Part shown: positions 8,858 to 17,626 of the stretch, piece after piece | Layout: each line of letters opens with the position of its first letter | Numbering within the stretch: the stretch's first letter is position 1 | Assembly: GCA_965243545.1 (NCBI GenBank) | Contig: OZ251573.1 | Coordinates: 2,170,001 to 2,234,000 of the forward strand | Origin: CATQHW01 sp965243545 | GTDB taxonomy: Bacteria > Spirochaetota > Spirochaetia > SZUA-6 > Bin103 | DNA: 64,000 nucleotides | Reading direction: 5' to 3' | The notes under the pieces: model-generated | Databases searched by the model: none | Seen by the model: the letters and a program-made list of their open reading frames with translations, nothing else | Told to the model about the DNA's origin: nothing | Made by a program: the position numbers and the translations under genes

Positions 8858-10300
8858 TCATGCTCCGTCCTGGCTGAACCCGAAGGAGTAGAGGCGCGCG
8901 CGTCCCCACAGATAGAAGCGGAGCCGAAAGCGCCGCGGCGCGGCCCGCAGGTCGGCGTGCCGGTCCCAGCGGACCGGCGCCGCCAACCCTTCGGTGATCA
9001 CGTGGCGGCAGTCGTCGCGGGAGTAGCCCGGCGCCACGCGGCCCGAATCGGCGTCGAGCACCTCCACCTCCAGCCAGTCGCGGTACGGCCGCAGATGAGA
9101 GACGTTGACGCGCACGGCCGCCGGCGCGCCCTCCGCAGCCCGGATCGGCGCGGTCGTGGCGGTCGCCTGCGTCAGGCCGTCGCGGTTGCGCAGATGGGTG
9201 AACCCGTCGCGGCGCAACGTCGCCATCCCCATCTCGCACTTGAAGTAGGGCAGCGAAAGAAAACCGGTCCCGAAGTGGGACAGGGCGGTGTAGAAGAGCA
9301 CGATCCGGTCGGCGAACGGGATCATGCTGCCGCCGCCCAGGACCAGCAGCTCGTCGTCCCACGTTCCCCAGTCGCCGAGCGGGATCACCGGCAGGTCGGG
9401 ACGGATGCGGCGGAACGGACCGAGTCCGCTGCCGCTCACCGCCAGCCGGCAGTCGCCGGCATAGGCGCCGGCCGGCAGCTTGCGCCGCCCGCGCGTGCCG
9501 ATCGGCGGCGCGTGGTGCGGCCAGGGGATCACGGCGTCGAAGTCGTACAGCATGACGTACGCGCCGCGGTACGGCAGCGCGTAGACGAAGTGTATCTCCT
9601 GCTCGCGCCCGTCGGCCGGGTCGATGACGGCGCGCGGCCCCGGCCGCAGATGCTCGGTGTCGGGGCCGTACCACACGCCGTGTTGGGTGTAGACCTTGAG
9701 GCGGCGCAGCGGATCGGGGTCGAAGGGGTCGCGGACGATGCCGGCGGTGTCGCCGATCACCCCGGCGCGCTCCGGCGTCGGCGTGAGCGTCCAGTGGATG
9801 CCGTCCGGCGAGTAGTACGGGTAGTTGCGCTTGCCGTCGATGCCGGGCGCGTCCGACCAGGCGAGCGCCTGGTAGCGCCTTTCCGCCGGCGCGGCGTCGT
9901 CGACGGTGAGGCAGAAGTGACTGGTGTTGTCGCCGGCCACCGGCCGGAAGCAGATGTTGTTGCCGGTGGAGCCGCCGTAGTCGTGCAGGCCGAGTTTCGG
10001 CTTCTCCCACAGCGCGCCGTCGGCGCTCACCGCGTAGCCGATGGCGGCGGCGCCGGCCAGGTCGGAGCCGTAGTACCAGCACTTGAAGACCGATTCGTCC
10101 GCGTCCCAGATTATGTCGCCGGCCCAGTTGCCGACCCGCTTGCAGTCCCACTCGCCGGCCGCGCCGGGCTGCAGCACCGGATTGGCCGGATGCTTGACCG
10201 CCGGCGTGGGGCGAAGATCGACGTTGTCGCGCTCATCCAGTTCCCCCAGGTCCGGGAACGTCACCTCGACGCCGGCTGCGGCGGTGATCGGGCCGTTCAT
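8858..10300 (-). CDS. Beta-propeller glycosidase-like protein, paralogue 2
   Basis: 480 residues, ATG at 10300 overlapping the stop of the upstream paralogue as ATGA. The N-terminus has the family motif KHPANPVLQPG, then GDIIWDADESVFKCWYYG, GYAVSADGALWEKPKLGLHDYGG and YYSPDGIHWTLT. The last 100 residues form a beta-sandwich ending RARLYSFGFSQDG. It shares the KHPANPV start and the SADGxxWxKPxLGL signature with the gene at 7362-8783, showing common descent. A hydrolytic role on plant-, algal- or animal-type glycans is inferred from fold and neighbours only. Confidence 0.65.
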   Translation of the reverse strand: MNGPITAAAGVEVTFPDLGELDERDNVDLRPTPAVKHPANPVLQPGAAGEWDCKRVGNWAGDIIWDADESVFKCWYYGSDLAGAAAIGYAVSADGALWEKPKLGLHDYGGSTGNNICFRPVAGDNTSHFCLTVDDAAPAERRYQALAWSDAPGIDGKRNYPYYSPDGIHWTLTPTPERAGVIGDTAGIVRDPFDPDPLRRLKVYTQHGVWYGPDTEHLRPGPRAVIDPADGREQEIHFVYALPYRGAYVMLYDFDAVIPWPHHAPPIGTRGRRKLPAGAYAGDCRLAVSGSGLGPFRRIRPDLPVIPLGDWGTWDDELLVLGGGSMIPFADRIVLFYTALSHFGTGFLSLPYFKCEMGMATLRRDGFTHLRNRDGLTQATATTAPIRAAEGAPAAVRVNVSHLRPYRDWLEVEVLDADSGRVAPGYSRDDCRHVITEGLAAPVRWDRHADLRAAPRRFRLRFYLWGRARLYSFGFSQDGA

Positions 10301-11769
10301 GCGCCCGACGCCCGGAATGCGTACAGGTCGGTGTTCGACAGCAGAAAACGGAGGCGCACGGACTGCCCGGCCAGCCGTTCGATGCCGGGCCCGCCGCCCC
10401 GCCACCGCTGCTCCTGGCGGACGCCGTCGCGCGACAGCGGCTCGGCGTCCGCCGCGCGCAAGCCGTCGATCTCCGACAGGTCCTCGCGCAGCACGGCCGT
10501 CCGCAGGCCGGCGTTGCCGCCGCCGCCCAGCCCGACCGCGTTGATGAGCAGCCGGCCGCCCGGCCACGTGAACGGTTTGGTCACCACCGCGCCGGGAAAG
10601 CGGCGGGCGCGGAGCGAACAGAAGCCGTCGCCGCGCAGCTGCGCCACGCCGATGGTGGCGCCGAAGGTGAGGTGGCGGTCGCCGTGCATGGCGGGCCCTC
10701 CCCACGAATAGAACCACAGGGTCTCCATGGTTGGCGCCGGCGCGTCCGGCCCGCTGCCGTGCGCGGTCCGCACCGGCGGCGACAGCGCCAGGTCGGTGCG
10801 CGCCGCGTCGTAGGCGCCCACCCGGCCGCCGCCGGGCGTGGGCGAAAAGAACGGCCGGCGCGGCCGCAGGCGCCGCCACGTGACGGTGTCGCGGCTGGTG
10901 AGCAGCTCCATCTCCGCCCACGGTTCGTCGTGCTCCCAGTACCACTGGAACAGACCGACGTAGGTGCTTTCGTAGCGGAAGCCGTAGGCGTGGTAGATCT
11001 GCCCGGCCGGATCATCCTCCAGGTCCGGGGTGAGCACGCGGCGCGGCGGTCCGTCGGCGGCGCCGGGGTTGATCGCCACGCGGTGCGCGCTCCGCACCAG
11101 GCCCCAGCGCTCGATGTCGTCGGAGCCGCGGCTCAGCAGCACGTACGGGAAGCCGGGGTCGGGGCCGCGCATCGCCGTGCAGCGGTCGTGCATGCCGTGA
11201 TCGACCCCGTCCGGCATCGGCCGCTCCCACCGCCAGTGGACGCCGTCGGCGGAGCGTAGCACGTACCCCTTGTAGCGCCGCGTACCGGCCGCGCAGGAGC
11301 TGATCACCATCGTCCACGGCTCGCCGGCGCGCTCCGGTTCATGCAGGATCGTCGCCGAACCGGTGCCGCCCACCGCCCCCAGGTCGAGGACGATGTTGGT
11401 CCAGCCGCCGTCGTGCGAGCGCGCCACGTCGAGCTCCGGCCGCTCCCAATGGAACCCGTCGGTGGAGGTGAGCATGCAGACCGCATAGGTGATTTCGGGA
11501 TAGGCGGGCGGGTTGAGCGTGGCGTACCAGAGTTTCCACACGCCGTCGGCCGGGTCGACGTGCACGCCGGCCAGGTAGACGACGCCGGCGCCCTCCCACG
11601 GTTCCTCCGGCGCGTATACCGGATTGCCCCAGTACCGGAACGGCTGATGGACGACGCGCTGCACGCGCACCGTCTGCTCGATCACGTGATCGTCCAGGAA
11701 CAGCTGCGCTTGGCGCGCATCGATCGGTTCGCCGCGTACCTCATGGTCCATCCTGGCCTCCCGGCTCAT
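10297..11769 (-). CDS. Beta-propeller glycosidase-like protein, paralogue 3
   Basis: 490 residues; the ATG at 11769 overlaps the preceding gene's stop as ATGA, which decides the start against a longer reading. Family signatures are AQLFLDDHVIEQTVRVQRVVHQP, GNPVYAPEEPWEG, STDGFHWERPELDV, RSADGVHWRWERP and a C-terminal sandwich ending LRFLLSNTDLYAFRASG. The first 30 residues match the start of the other paralogues (FIDD.../FLDD... followed by RVHQP/RVVHQP). The gene is translationally coupled on both sides, so three genes from 8858 to 13528 are probably one transcript. Activity is not known. Confidence 0.65.
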   Translation of the reverse strand: MSREARMDHEVRGEPIDARQAQLFLDDHVIEQTVRVQRVVHQPFRYWGNPVYAPEEPWEGAGVVYLAGVHVDPADGVWKLWYATLNPPAYPEITYAVCMLTSTDGFHWERPELDVARSHDGGWTNIVLDLGAVGGTGSATILHEPERAGEPWTMVISSCAAGTRRYKGYVLRSADGVHWRWERPMPDGVDHGMHDRCTAMRGPDPGFPYVLLSRGSDDIERWGLVRSAHRVAINPGAADGPPRRVLTPDLEDDPAGQIYHAYGFRYESTYVGLFQWYWEHDEPWAEMELLTSRDTVTWRRLRPRRPFFSPTPGGGRVGAYDAARTDLALSPPVRTAHGSGPDAPAPTMETLWFYSWGGPAMHGDRHLTFGATIGVAQLRGDGFCSLRARRFPGAVVTKPFTWPGGRLLINAVGLGGGGNAGLRTAVLREDLSEIDGLRAADAEPLSRDGVRQEQRWRGGGPGIERLAGQSVRLRFLLSNTDLYAFRASGA

Positions 11770-13528
11770 GGTTCGCTCCCCTCCCCTATTTCGCCCCCCG
11801 GCGGTCCGTCGGGCGGTTCCGGCGTGATTAACTCCATCGCGCAGCCGGCCGGCCGCACCAGCCGCAGGCGGCGGTTGACCGCTACCCCGCGCGCGGCGGT
11901 GTCGCAGCCGTCCGGCCACTCGACGCGCAGCTCGCTCACCTCCGCCGCGTCACCGAGCCCGAAGTGCGCGGTGAGCTCCGATGAGCCGAGGTAGCCGCCG
12001 CCGGTCTCGATGTGGCGGGTCTGCGTGACGCCGCCGGCGCGCACCCGCACCACCGCGCCCACGCCGTCGGCCGGCACCGGCAGGTCGAGCGCGGGCCGCA
12101 GCTCCACCCGCAGCCAGTTGCCGGAGGCGGCGCCGCCGGTGTTGGCGACCAGGGTAGGCACGCCCCTGCTGTTGACGATCAGTACGTCCTGGTCGCCGTC
12201 GTCGTCATAGTCGAAGCGGACCATGCCGCGCCCCTCGGCGCGGTGGTCGAGCCCGGCGGCGGCGGCGACGTCCCGGAACCGTCCGCCGCCCCGGTTGTGA
12301 AAGACGCGCGTGGCGTCCTGCAGCCACTCCTGATGGCCGTCGGCGTTCCGTTCCCGCCACCCGTTGGTGGTGACCAGATCGACCAGGCCGTCGTGGTCCA
12401 GGTCGGCCGCCACCACGCCCCATCCCCAGCCGCCGCGGGCGAGCGGTCCGCGCGTGCGCGGGCCGGGGTCGAACACCCCGCCGCCGAGGTTCCGGTACAG
12501 GTAGTTGCCGGTGCCGGCCACGTCCTCGATCGGCAGGGTGGTCCAGACCGAGGTGACGTACCAGTCGAGCAGCCCGTCGTTGTCGACGTCGGCCAGCACG
12601 CTGCCCATGCCGTTGCCGTCCAATCCGACCTGCGCGGCGCGCGTCACGTCGGCGAACGTGCCGTCGCCGTTGTTGCGGTACAGGCGGCTGGTGCGGTAGT
12701 CGGCGGCCACCAGCACCTCCGGCCAGCGGTCGCCGTCGACGTCGACGACGTGCGGCGTCAGGCCGTGCAGCTCCGCGCCGAACAACCGCGCGCGGGCGGT
12801 GGCGTTGGTGAAGCGCGGCGCGCCGGTCCGCGCGTCGACCCCTTCGTTGCGGAAGAGCATGCTGCCCCCGCCCACTCCACCCAGGCGACGACGACCAGGT
12901 CGAGGTCGCCGTCGCGGTCGTAGTCACCGAACGCGGCCCCCATGCCGGACGGCTGCTCGGCGGAGGTGGCGGCCACGCGCGCCCGGCGCGCCACGTTGCG
13001 GAAGGTCGGCGTGCCGTCCGGCAGCAGCCCGCCCGGCCGGCCGCCCTGATTGAGCCACAACAGGTGGTGGCCGGGCATGCTCCACCGGTCGGCCATCGGG
13101 CCGAGGCTGGTGACGAACAGGTCGAGCCAGCCGTCCTTGTCGACGTCGCCCACCACCGAACCGTGCCCCCGGTGCACGGCGGCGACGCCGGCCTGTTCGG
13201 CGGCCTCCCGGAACCTGCCGCCGCCCTGGTTGAGGTAGAGCCGGTCCGGCCCCTCGCCGCCGGTCACCAGGAACAGGTCCTGCCGGCCGTCCCGGTTGAA
13301 GTCGCCGACCGAAACCCCGCCGGAAAAGGTGAAGAAGCTGTCGATCGCCGGCTGGTGGGCGTGCTTCAGGCCGGTCGCCTCCGGGCACAGGAGCGGATCG
13401 CCGGCGCAGGTCGCCAGCCGCACCTCGGCCGCCGCCGGCATCGACCCCGCCGCCATGCAGACCGCGGCCAGGGGCGCCATGGCCAGGGCCGGGGACCGGA
13501 TCGACCGCCGGGCGCGCCGCATCGCCAT
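11766..13528 (-). pseudogene. Secreted FG-GAP/VCBS-repeat, ASPIC/UnbV (CRTAC1-like) protein, frameshifted
   Basis: Two adjacent frames together encode one protein of about 590 residues. The upstream frame (13528 to about 12870) has a signal peptide (MAMRRARRSIR then a hydrophobic run to AAAEVR). It continues with FG-GAP units such as GVSVGDFNRDGRQDLFLVTGGEG and GSVVGDVDKDGWLDLFVTSLG. The other frame continues from MLFRNEG with further units (VVAADLDHDGLVDLVTTNG) and ends in an ASPIC/UnbV domain (HFGLGDAAEVSELRVEWPDG). The switch lies at a run of five C (12865-12869); adding one base restores the frame. It may be an assembly error rather than a true mutation. FG-GAP units form calcium-binding propellers in surface or secreted proteins. 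Confidence 0.75.
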
Positions 13529-13538
13529 CTCTGTGCGG

Positions 13539-13544
13539 TATAAT
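13539..13544 (+). promoter_or_regulatory. Consensus -10 box TATAAT, near-leaderless, shared divergent region
   Basis: A perfect TATAAT ends 9 nt before the ATG at 13554, so transcription should start within about 3 nt of the start codon. No Shine-Dalgarno sequence is present. The overlapping minus-strand sequence TATTAT (13540-13545) lies 11 nt before the start of the divergent FG-GAP gene and could serve it. Confidence 0.55.
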
Positions 13545-13553
13545 AGCCGCGTT

Positions 13554-14501
13554 ATGGAGAACGCCGCGACCGCCGACCTCACCTATCAGGGCCGTTCACT
13601 GCGCGACCGCGCGCATCCGCCGGGCGCGCTTGCGGCGGCCTCCCCCGGCGCCGGCGGCGCCGAGCTGCGCGAGCGGATCGATCGCGACGGCTACCTGCTG
13701 CTGCGGGACGCGCTGCCCCGCGGCCAGGTGCTGGAAGCCGGGTACGAGCTGTACCGCCGCCTGGCGGCGGCCGGCCAACTCCATCCCGGCTACCCGCCGG
13801 AGGAGGGAATGGCGGCGCCGGGGATCGCGTCCCTGTCCGCGCACGACCAGGGCCGGCGCAACCGGCCGCTGGAGCGGGTGGTGTTCGGCGCGCCGATGCT
13901 GGCGGTGTTCGAGCGCATCTTCGATGCGCCGGTGCGCCACTTCGACAACATCTGGGTCCGCGCCAAGTCGCCGGGGCCGGATACCGTCACCCCGCCGCAC
14001 TACGACATCGTGTTCATGGGCCGGGGTACGCGCGGCCAGGGCGCGCGCGGCGTGCTCACCGGGTGGACGCCGCTGTGCGACGTGCCGTTGGAGATGGGCG
14101 GCCTGATGATCCTGGAAGGATCGCACCGTCTGACCGACGTGCGCGAGACCTACGGCCGCATCGACGTCGACACCTACTGCGAGGGCACGCCGGAGGAGCG
14201 GCCGGTGGTGTCCGGGGAGGCGCGTTGGGCGGACCGCCACAACGGCGGGCACTTCACCAAGGACGCCGTGTCGCTTCCCGGCCGGGTGGGCGGCCGCTGG
14301 CTCACCGGCGACTACCGCGCCGGGGACCTGCTGATCTTCACCATGTACACCATGCACGCGGCCGGCGACAACCACACCGACCGCGTCCGCGTCTCCTCCG
14401 ACACGCGCTACCAGCGCGCCGGCGAACCGATCGACGAGCGGTGGATCGGCCAGGACCCGATCGGACACGGCCCGGAGTCGAAACGCGCCCTGATCTGCTG
14501 A
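13554..14501 (+). CDS. Phytanoyl-CoA dioxygenase (PhyH) family protein 1
   Basis: A 315-residue Fe(II)/2-oxoglutarate-dependent oxygenase. The facial metal triad is readable: HxD in TPPHYDIVF (about residues 144-146) and a distal His in TMYTMHAAGDN. The Arg of the 2-oxoglutarate site follows in TDRVRVSSDTRYQ. The N-terminal phrase RIDRDGYLLLRDALP is typical of the family. Substrates of bacterial PhyH proteins are diverse and cannot be deduced here. It is transcribed away from the FG-GAP gene from a consensus -10 box directly before the ATG. Two more PhyH members occur at 23838 and 42192, each next to glycan genes. Confidence 0.82.
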   Translation: MENAATADLTYQGRSLRDRAHPPGALAAASPGAGGAELRERIDRDGYLLLRDALPRGQVLEAGYELYRRLAAAGQLHPGYPPEEGMAAPGIASLSAHDQGRRNRPLERVVFGAPMLAVFERIFDAPVRHFDNIWVRAKSPGPDTVTPPHYDIVFMGRGTRGQGARGVLTGWTPLCDVPLEMGGLMILEGSHRLTDVRETYGRIDVDTYCEGTPEERPVVSGEARWADRHNGGHFTKDAVSLPGRVGGRWLTGDYRAGDLLIFTMYTMHAAGDNHTDRVRVSSDTRYQRAGEPIDERWIGQDPIGHGPESKRALIC

Positions 14502-14543
14502 CCGGCTGCGGCGCGCGCTCCCGGTTCGCATGGCGGAATCGGG

Positions 14544-14573
14544 TTGACCGAAATTAAGTACTTCGTGTAAATT
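14544..14573 (+). promoter_or_regulatory. AT-rich promoter of the BrxD cassette, with AAGTACTT palindrome in spacer
   Basis: TTGACC (14544-14549) and TAAATT (14568-14573) are separated by 18 nt in one of the few AT-rich stretches of the window. The spacer contains the perfect 8-bp palindrome AAGTACTT (14556-14563), a plausible operator. A GGAGG at 14591 then precedes the ATG at 14607 by 11 nt. It is the only clear promoter before the five-gene cassette. Confidence 0.5.
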
Positions 14574-14606
14574 TATGCGAAAGACTTGATGGAGGTTGAT
14601 ATCGCC

Positions 14607-15845
14607 ATGGCGGAGTTCACCAATCCGTTCCGGCCGGGCGCCGGCCACCCGCCGCCCTACTTGGCCGGCCGGCAGGCCGAGCGCGGCGAGTTCCTGCGGC
14701 TGCTCGGGCAGCGGACGATCCTGGAGAATCTGGTTCTGACCGGACTTCGCGGTTCCGGGAAGACGGTGCTGCTCGATTCGTTCAAGCCGCTGGCGATACG
14801 GAGCGGGTGGGCGTGGGTCGGTACCGACGTGTCGGAGTCGACCAGCATCGACGACCGGAGCATGGTGGTCCGGCTCTGCACCGATCTGGCGCCCTTGACC
14901 GCGGACCTGGTGGTGGCGACCGAGAACGTGCGCCGCGCCGGATTCTCGGCCGGCGCGGAGCGGATCGAACACACGCTCGGCTATGACGCCTTGGTGGAGC
15001 ATTACCGCCGGACCCCGGGCCTGTCCCTGGACAAGATCAAGGCGGTGCTCGAGACGGCATGGAGCGCGCTGTCCCGGGATCGCAGCGTGCGCGGCGTCGT
15101 CTTTGCCTATGACGAGGCGCAGAACCTCACCGATCGGGCGGCCAGAGATCAACATCCGCTGTCGCTGCTGCTCGACGCCTTTCAGTCGCTGCAGCGCAAG
15201 GGACTGCCGCTGATGCTGATCCTGACCGGACTTCCGACGTTGTTTCCCAAGCTGGTGGAGGCGCGCACGTTCGCCGAGCGAATGTTCAGAGTCGTGTTCC
15301 TGAGCAGACTGAACCGGGTCGAGAGCGAGCAGGCGATACGCAGACCGATAGCCGACGCCGACTGTCCGGTGCGTCTCCATGACCGCTCCGTAGACCGGAT
15401 CATCGCCATGTCCGGCGGCTACCCGTACTTCATCCAGTTCATTTGCCGGGAGGTGTACGACGCGTTCATGCAGAGGGGCGACCGGGGGCGCGAGAGCGCC
15501 GTCCCCGTTGCCGAGATCGAGCGGAAACTCGACACCGACTTCTTCGCCGGCCGCTGGGCGCGGGCGACCGACCGGCAACGGGACCTGCTGTTCGTGATAG
15601 CGCGGTTGGACAACTGTGATGAGGAGTTCACGGTCCAGGAGGTAGTCGAGGAGTCCGGCGGCGGCGCGGAACGGCCGTTCGGCAGCAGCCACGTCAACCA
15701 GATGCTCGCCGCCCTCGCCGCCCAGGGCCTGGTGTACAAGAATCGCCACGGCCGGTATTCGTTCGCCGTCCCGCTGCTGGGCCGTTTCATCCGCCGGCAG
15801 GCGCCGGAGGCGCAGGGACGGACGGCTCGGGCGGCGCCGGATTGA
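14607..15845 (+). CDS. AAA ATPase (Orc1/STAND-like) with C-terminal winged helix
   Basis: 412 residues. Walker A is GLRGSGKT (46-53), Walker B is VFAYDEAQNL, and LILTGLPTLFPKL is the sensor-1-like strand. After the ATPase core comes a lid with MSGGYPYFIQFICREVYD. The last 80 residues look like a winged helix (EFTVQEVVEESG ... VNQMLAALAAQGLVYKNRHGRYSFAVPLL). Such Orc/Cdc6-like ATPases act on DNA or in signalling complexes. I chose ATG 14607 because GGAGG lies 11 nt upstream; an earlier TTG/ATG at 14586-14589 lacks a ribosome-binding site. It is the first gene of the BrxD cassette, so a role in that system is inferred. Confidence 0.78.
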   Translation: MAEFTNPFRPGAGHPPPYLAGRQAERGEFLRLLGQRTILENLVLTGLRGSGKTVLLDSFKPLAIRSGWAWVGTDVSESTSIDDRSMVVRLCTDLAPLTADLVVATENVRRAGFSAGAERIEHTLGYDALVEHYRRTPGLSLDKIKAVLETAWSALSRDRSVRGVVFAYDEAQNLTDRAARDQHPLSLLLDAFQSLQRKGLPLMLILTGLPTLFPKLVEARTFAERMFRVVFLSRLNRVESEQAIRRPIADADCPVRLHDRSVDRIIAMSGGYPYFIQFICREVYDAFMQRGDRGRESAVPVAEIERKLDTDFFAGRWARATDRQRDLLFVIARLDNCDEEFTVQEVVEESGGGAERPFGSSHVNQMLAALAAQGLVYKNRHGRYSFAVPLLGRFIRRQAPEAQGRTARAAPD

Positions 15846-15879
15846 CGGCGCCGCGCCGAGACGGCAGACTCTCCGCGGC

Positions 15880-16674
15880 ATGAAGACCTTCGAGGCGGGG
15901 TTCGGCGCCGTCGAGACGGCAGCCGGCCGCACCGCAACGGAGGCGGCGGCGCTGGCGAAGGCGGCCAAGCAGCTGGTCAAGGCCGCGCAGGACGGGAACG
16001 TCGGCCACGTCCGGCGTCAGAGCGGGCGGCTCGCCGACCTGCTCGCCGCGGTCACCGAGCACGCCGAACGAGCCGCCGCGAGCTGGCCGTTCGCCGTCGA
16101 TGAGGAACACGCTTACCTGGAGGAACGGTTCGGCGCCGAGCTGCGCGGCCAGGCGGACCGGATCGGCCTCAACGTCACGCCCCGTGACGAGACGCTGGTC
16201 TGCTCGCCGTCGATCATCCGGGTCAACCCCGCCGACCGCGCCGTGACCATCGACGGCCGCAAGCGGACCGCCATCCGCCCCTCCAAGCTCGCCGCCGACC
16301 TCCTGGACCTGCAGCGGGTCGGTCCCCGGGGCAACCCGCAACGCTTTCTGGAGGCGTTGTACAAGGCGTACCGCATCCTCGTCTCCCAACCGGGCGGCTC
16401 CCTGATCCCGAGCGGGCAGGTGATCGCCCTGGCGAAGGTGTACGACCTCCTGACGACACTGCCGGGAAGCAGCCGGCAGTACTCCAAGACCGACTTCGCG
16501 CGCGACCTCTTTCTGCTCGACAGTTCGGACGTCGCCACGACGCGATCCGGCGACGCGCGGGTGAACTTCCCCCACTCGACCGCCGCGCGCGCCGGCCGGG
16601 GAACGTTTTCGTTCGCCGATCGGGCCGGGAACCTGATCACCTACTCCGGCGTCCAGTTCGTGCGGGTGAGCTGA
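15880..16674 (+). CDS. Conserved-looking protein of unknown function in the BrxD cassette
   Basis: 264 residues with no family I recognise. Residues 1-65 are alanine-rich helices (ETAAGRTATEAAALAKAAKQL) likely to form a coiled coil. About 75-145 is a mixed segment with a beta-rich part (LVCSPSIIRVNPADRAVTIDGRKRTAI). About 150-215 is helical (QRFLEALYKAYRIL), and the C-terminus returns to beta (GTFSFADRAGNLITYSGVQFVRV). There is no enzyme motif, signal peptide or membrane helix. Its TGA overlaps the next ATG by one base, and 34 nt separate it from the ATPase upstream, so it is co-expressed with the pseudo-BrxD and BrxD genes and may be an adaptor or DNA-binding partner. Confidence 0.7.
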   Translation: MKTFEAGFGAVETAAGRTATEAAALAKAAKQLVKAAQDGNVGHVRRQSGRLADLLAAVTEHAERAAASWPFAVDEEHAYLEERFGAELRGQADRIGLNVTPRDETLVCSPSIIRVNPADRAVTIDGRKRTAIRPSKLAADLLDLQRVGPRGNPQRFLEALYKAYRILVSQPGGSLIPSGQVIALAKVYDLLTTLPGSSRQYSKTDFARDLFLLDSSDVATTRSGDARVNFPHSTAARAGRGTFSFADRAGNLITYSGVQFVRVS

Positions 16675-17618
16675 TGCACGTCGCCGAGTGGCTGGACCTG
16701 GTCGACCGGGAGTACCTGGACACGTTCATCGCCGACGGCGGTTCGGCCGTCAAGTTCGTGGTGAGCGACGCGCAATGCCGCGCCGACCTGATCCCGCAGA
16801 TCGTCCGCACCGGTGAGGAACGGGATTACCTGGTCCTGACCGCGGACGCCGCCGAACACCGGTTTCACATGCCGCAGGACCTCTTCTTCGCAATGGCGGC
16901 GCAGGTCGACTGGCGCCGCGCCGCCCGGCGGTTCATCATCAGATTGGCGCAGGACCAGGGGTTCCGCACGGACGGCGTCGATCCGGCGCGGGACGGGGTG
17001 TTCGGGGCGATTGCCGACGGCGCCGGGATCGACCCGCAGTTCCTGTTCACGGCCCTGACGCCGCCGTTGCAACGCCGCGTCTATTTCGACCGGAACATGT
17101 CCAAGGACTTCCGCGTCGCCATGTCCCACCTGTGCCTGCTGGAACGGTCGGCCGAGCAGCCGTTTCAGGGCCAGGCGATCATCGACTGGCTCACCGGCAG
17201 GAACACCCGCATGTCCAACGTCAAGCAGTATTCGATCTTCACGCCGGTCAACCGGACCACGGCCCGTCACTTGCTGCGCTCGGCCTTCTACTGGTTCCGC
17301 AGCGTCGGGTACACCGGCACGATCGTCGTGCTCGACAACGAGCGGGTGACCGAACGGCAGCGCGAGGACGGCCGCCGGTACTACACCAGAGCCATGACCA
17401 TCGACCACTACGAGCTGCTACGGGAGTTCATCGACAGCGCGGACCGGTTGACGGCGGCGTTGATCGTCACCTGTTCGGGCAGCGCGTTCCTGGACCAGGA
17501 AGCCGACCGGCAGTCGCGCGGAGTCGGCATCTACCCCGCCCTGCAGACCCGGATCATCGACGACGTGCGGGACCGGACCATGCAGAATCCGGCCGCCGCC
17601 CTGTGCCGGCTGGCGTAG
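16674..17618 (+). CDS. Degenerate BrxD (DUF2791-like) paralogue lacking Walker motifs
   Basis: 314 residues that align by eye along most of their length with the BrxD-like protein encoded immediately downstream. Where BrxD has SGDFGTGKSHLLEHF this protein has SDAQCRADLIPQI (about 31-43), so the P-loop Gly-Lys-Ser is gone. Where BrxD has GWVVLIDELELI it has GTIVVLDNERV (about 215-225), so the Walker B Glu is replaced by Asn. The BrxD phrase ILDQKQDR corresponds to FLDQEADR. It should therefore not hydrolyse ATP but could pair with the active copy as a regulatory or structural subunit. The 8-nt gap to the next gene supports a stoichiometric partnership. Confidence 0.72.
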   Translation: MHVAEWLDLVDREYLDTFIADGGSAVKFVVSDAQCRADLIPQIVRTGEERDYLVLTADAAEHRFHMPQDLFFAMAAQVDWRRAARRFIIRLAQDQGFRTDGVDPARDGVFGAIADGAGIDPQFLFTALTPPLQRRVYFDRNMSKDFRVAMSHLCLLERSAEQPFQGQAIIDWLTGRNTRMSNVKQYSIFTPVNRTTARHLLRSAFYWFRSVGYTGTIVVLDNERVTERQREDGRRYYTRAMTIDHYELLREFIDSADRLTAALIVTCSGSAFLDQEADRQSRGVGIYPALQTRIIDDVRDRTMQNPAAALCRLA

Positions 17619-17626
17619 CGGCAGCC

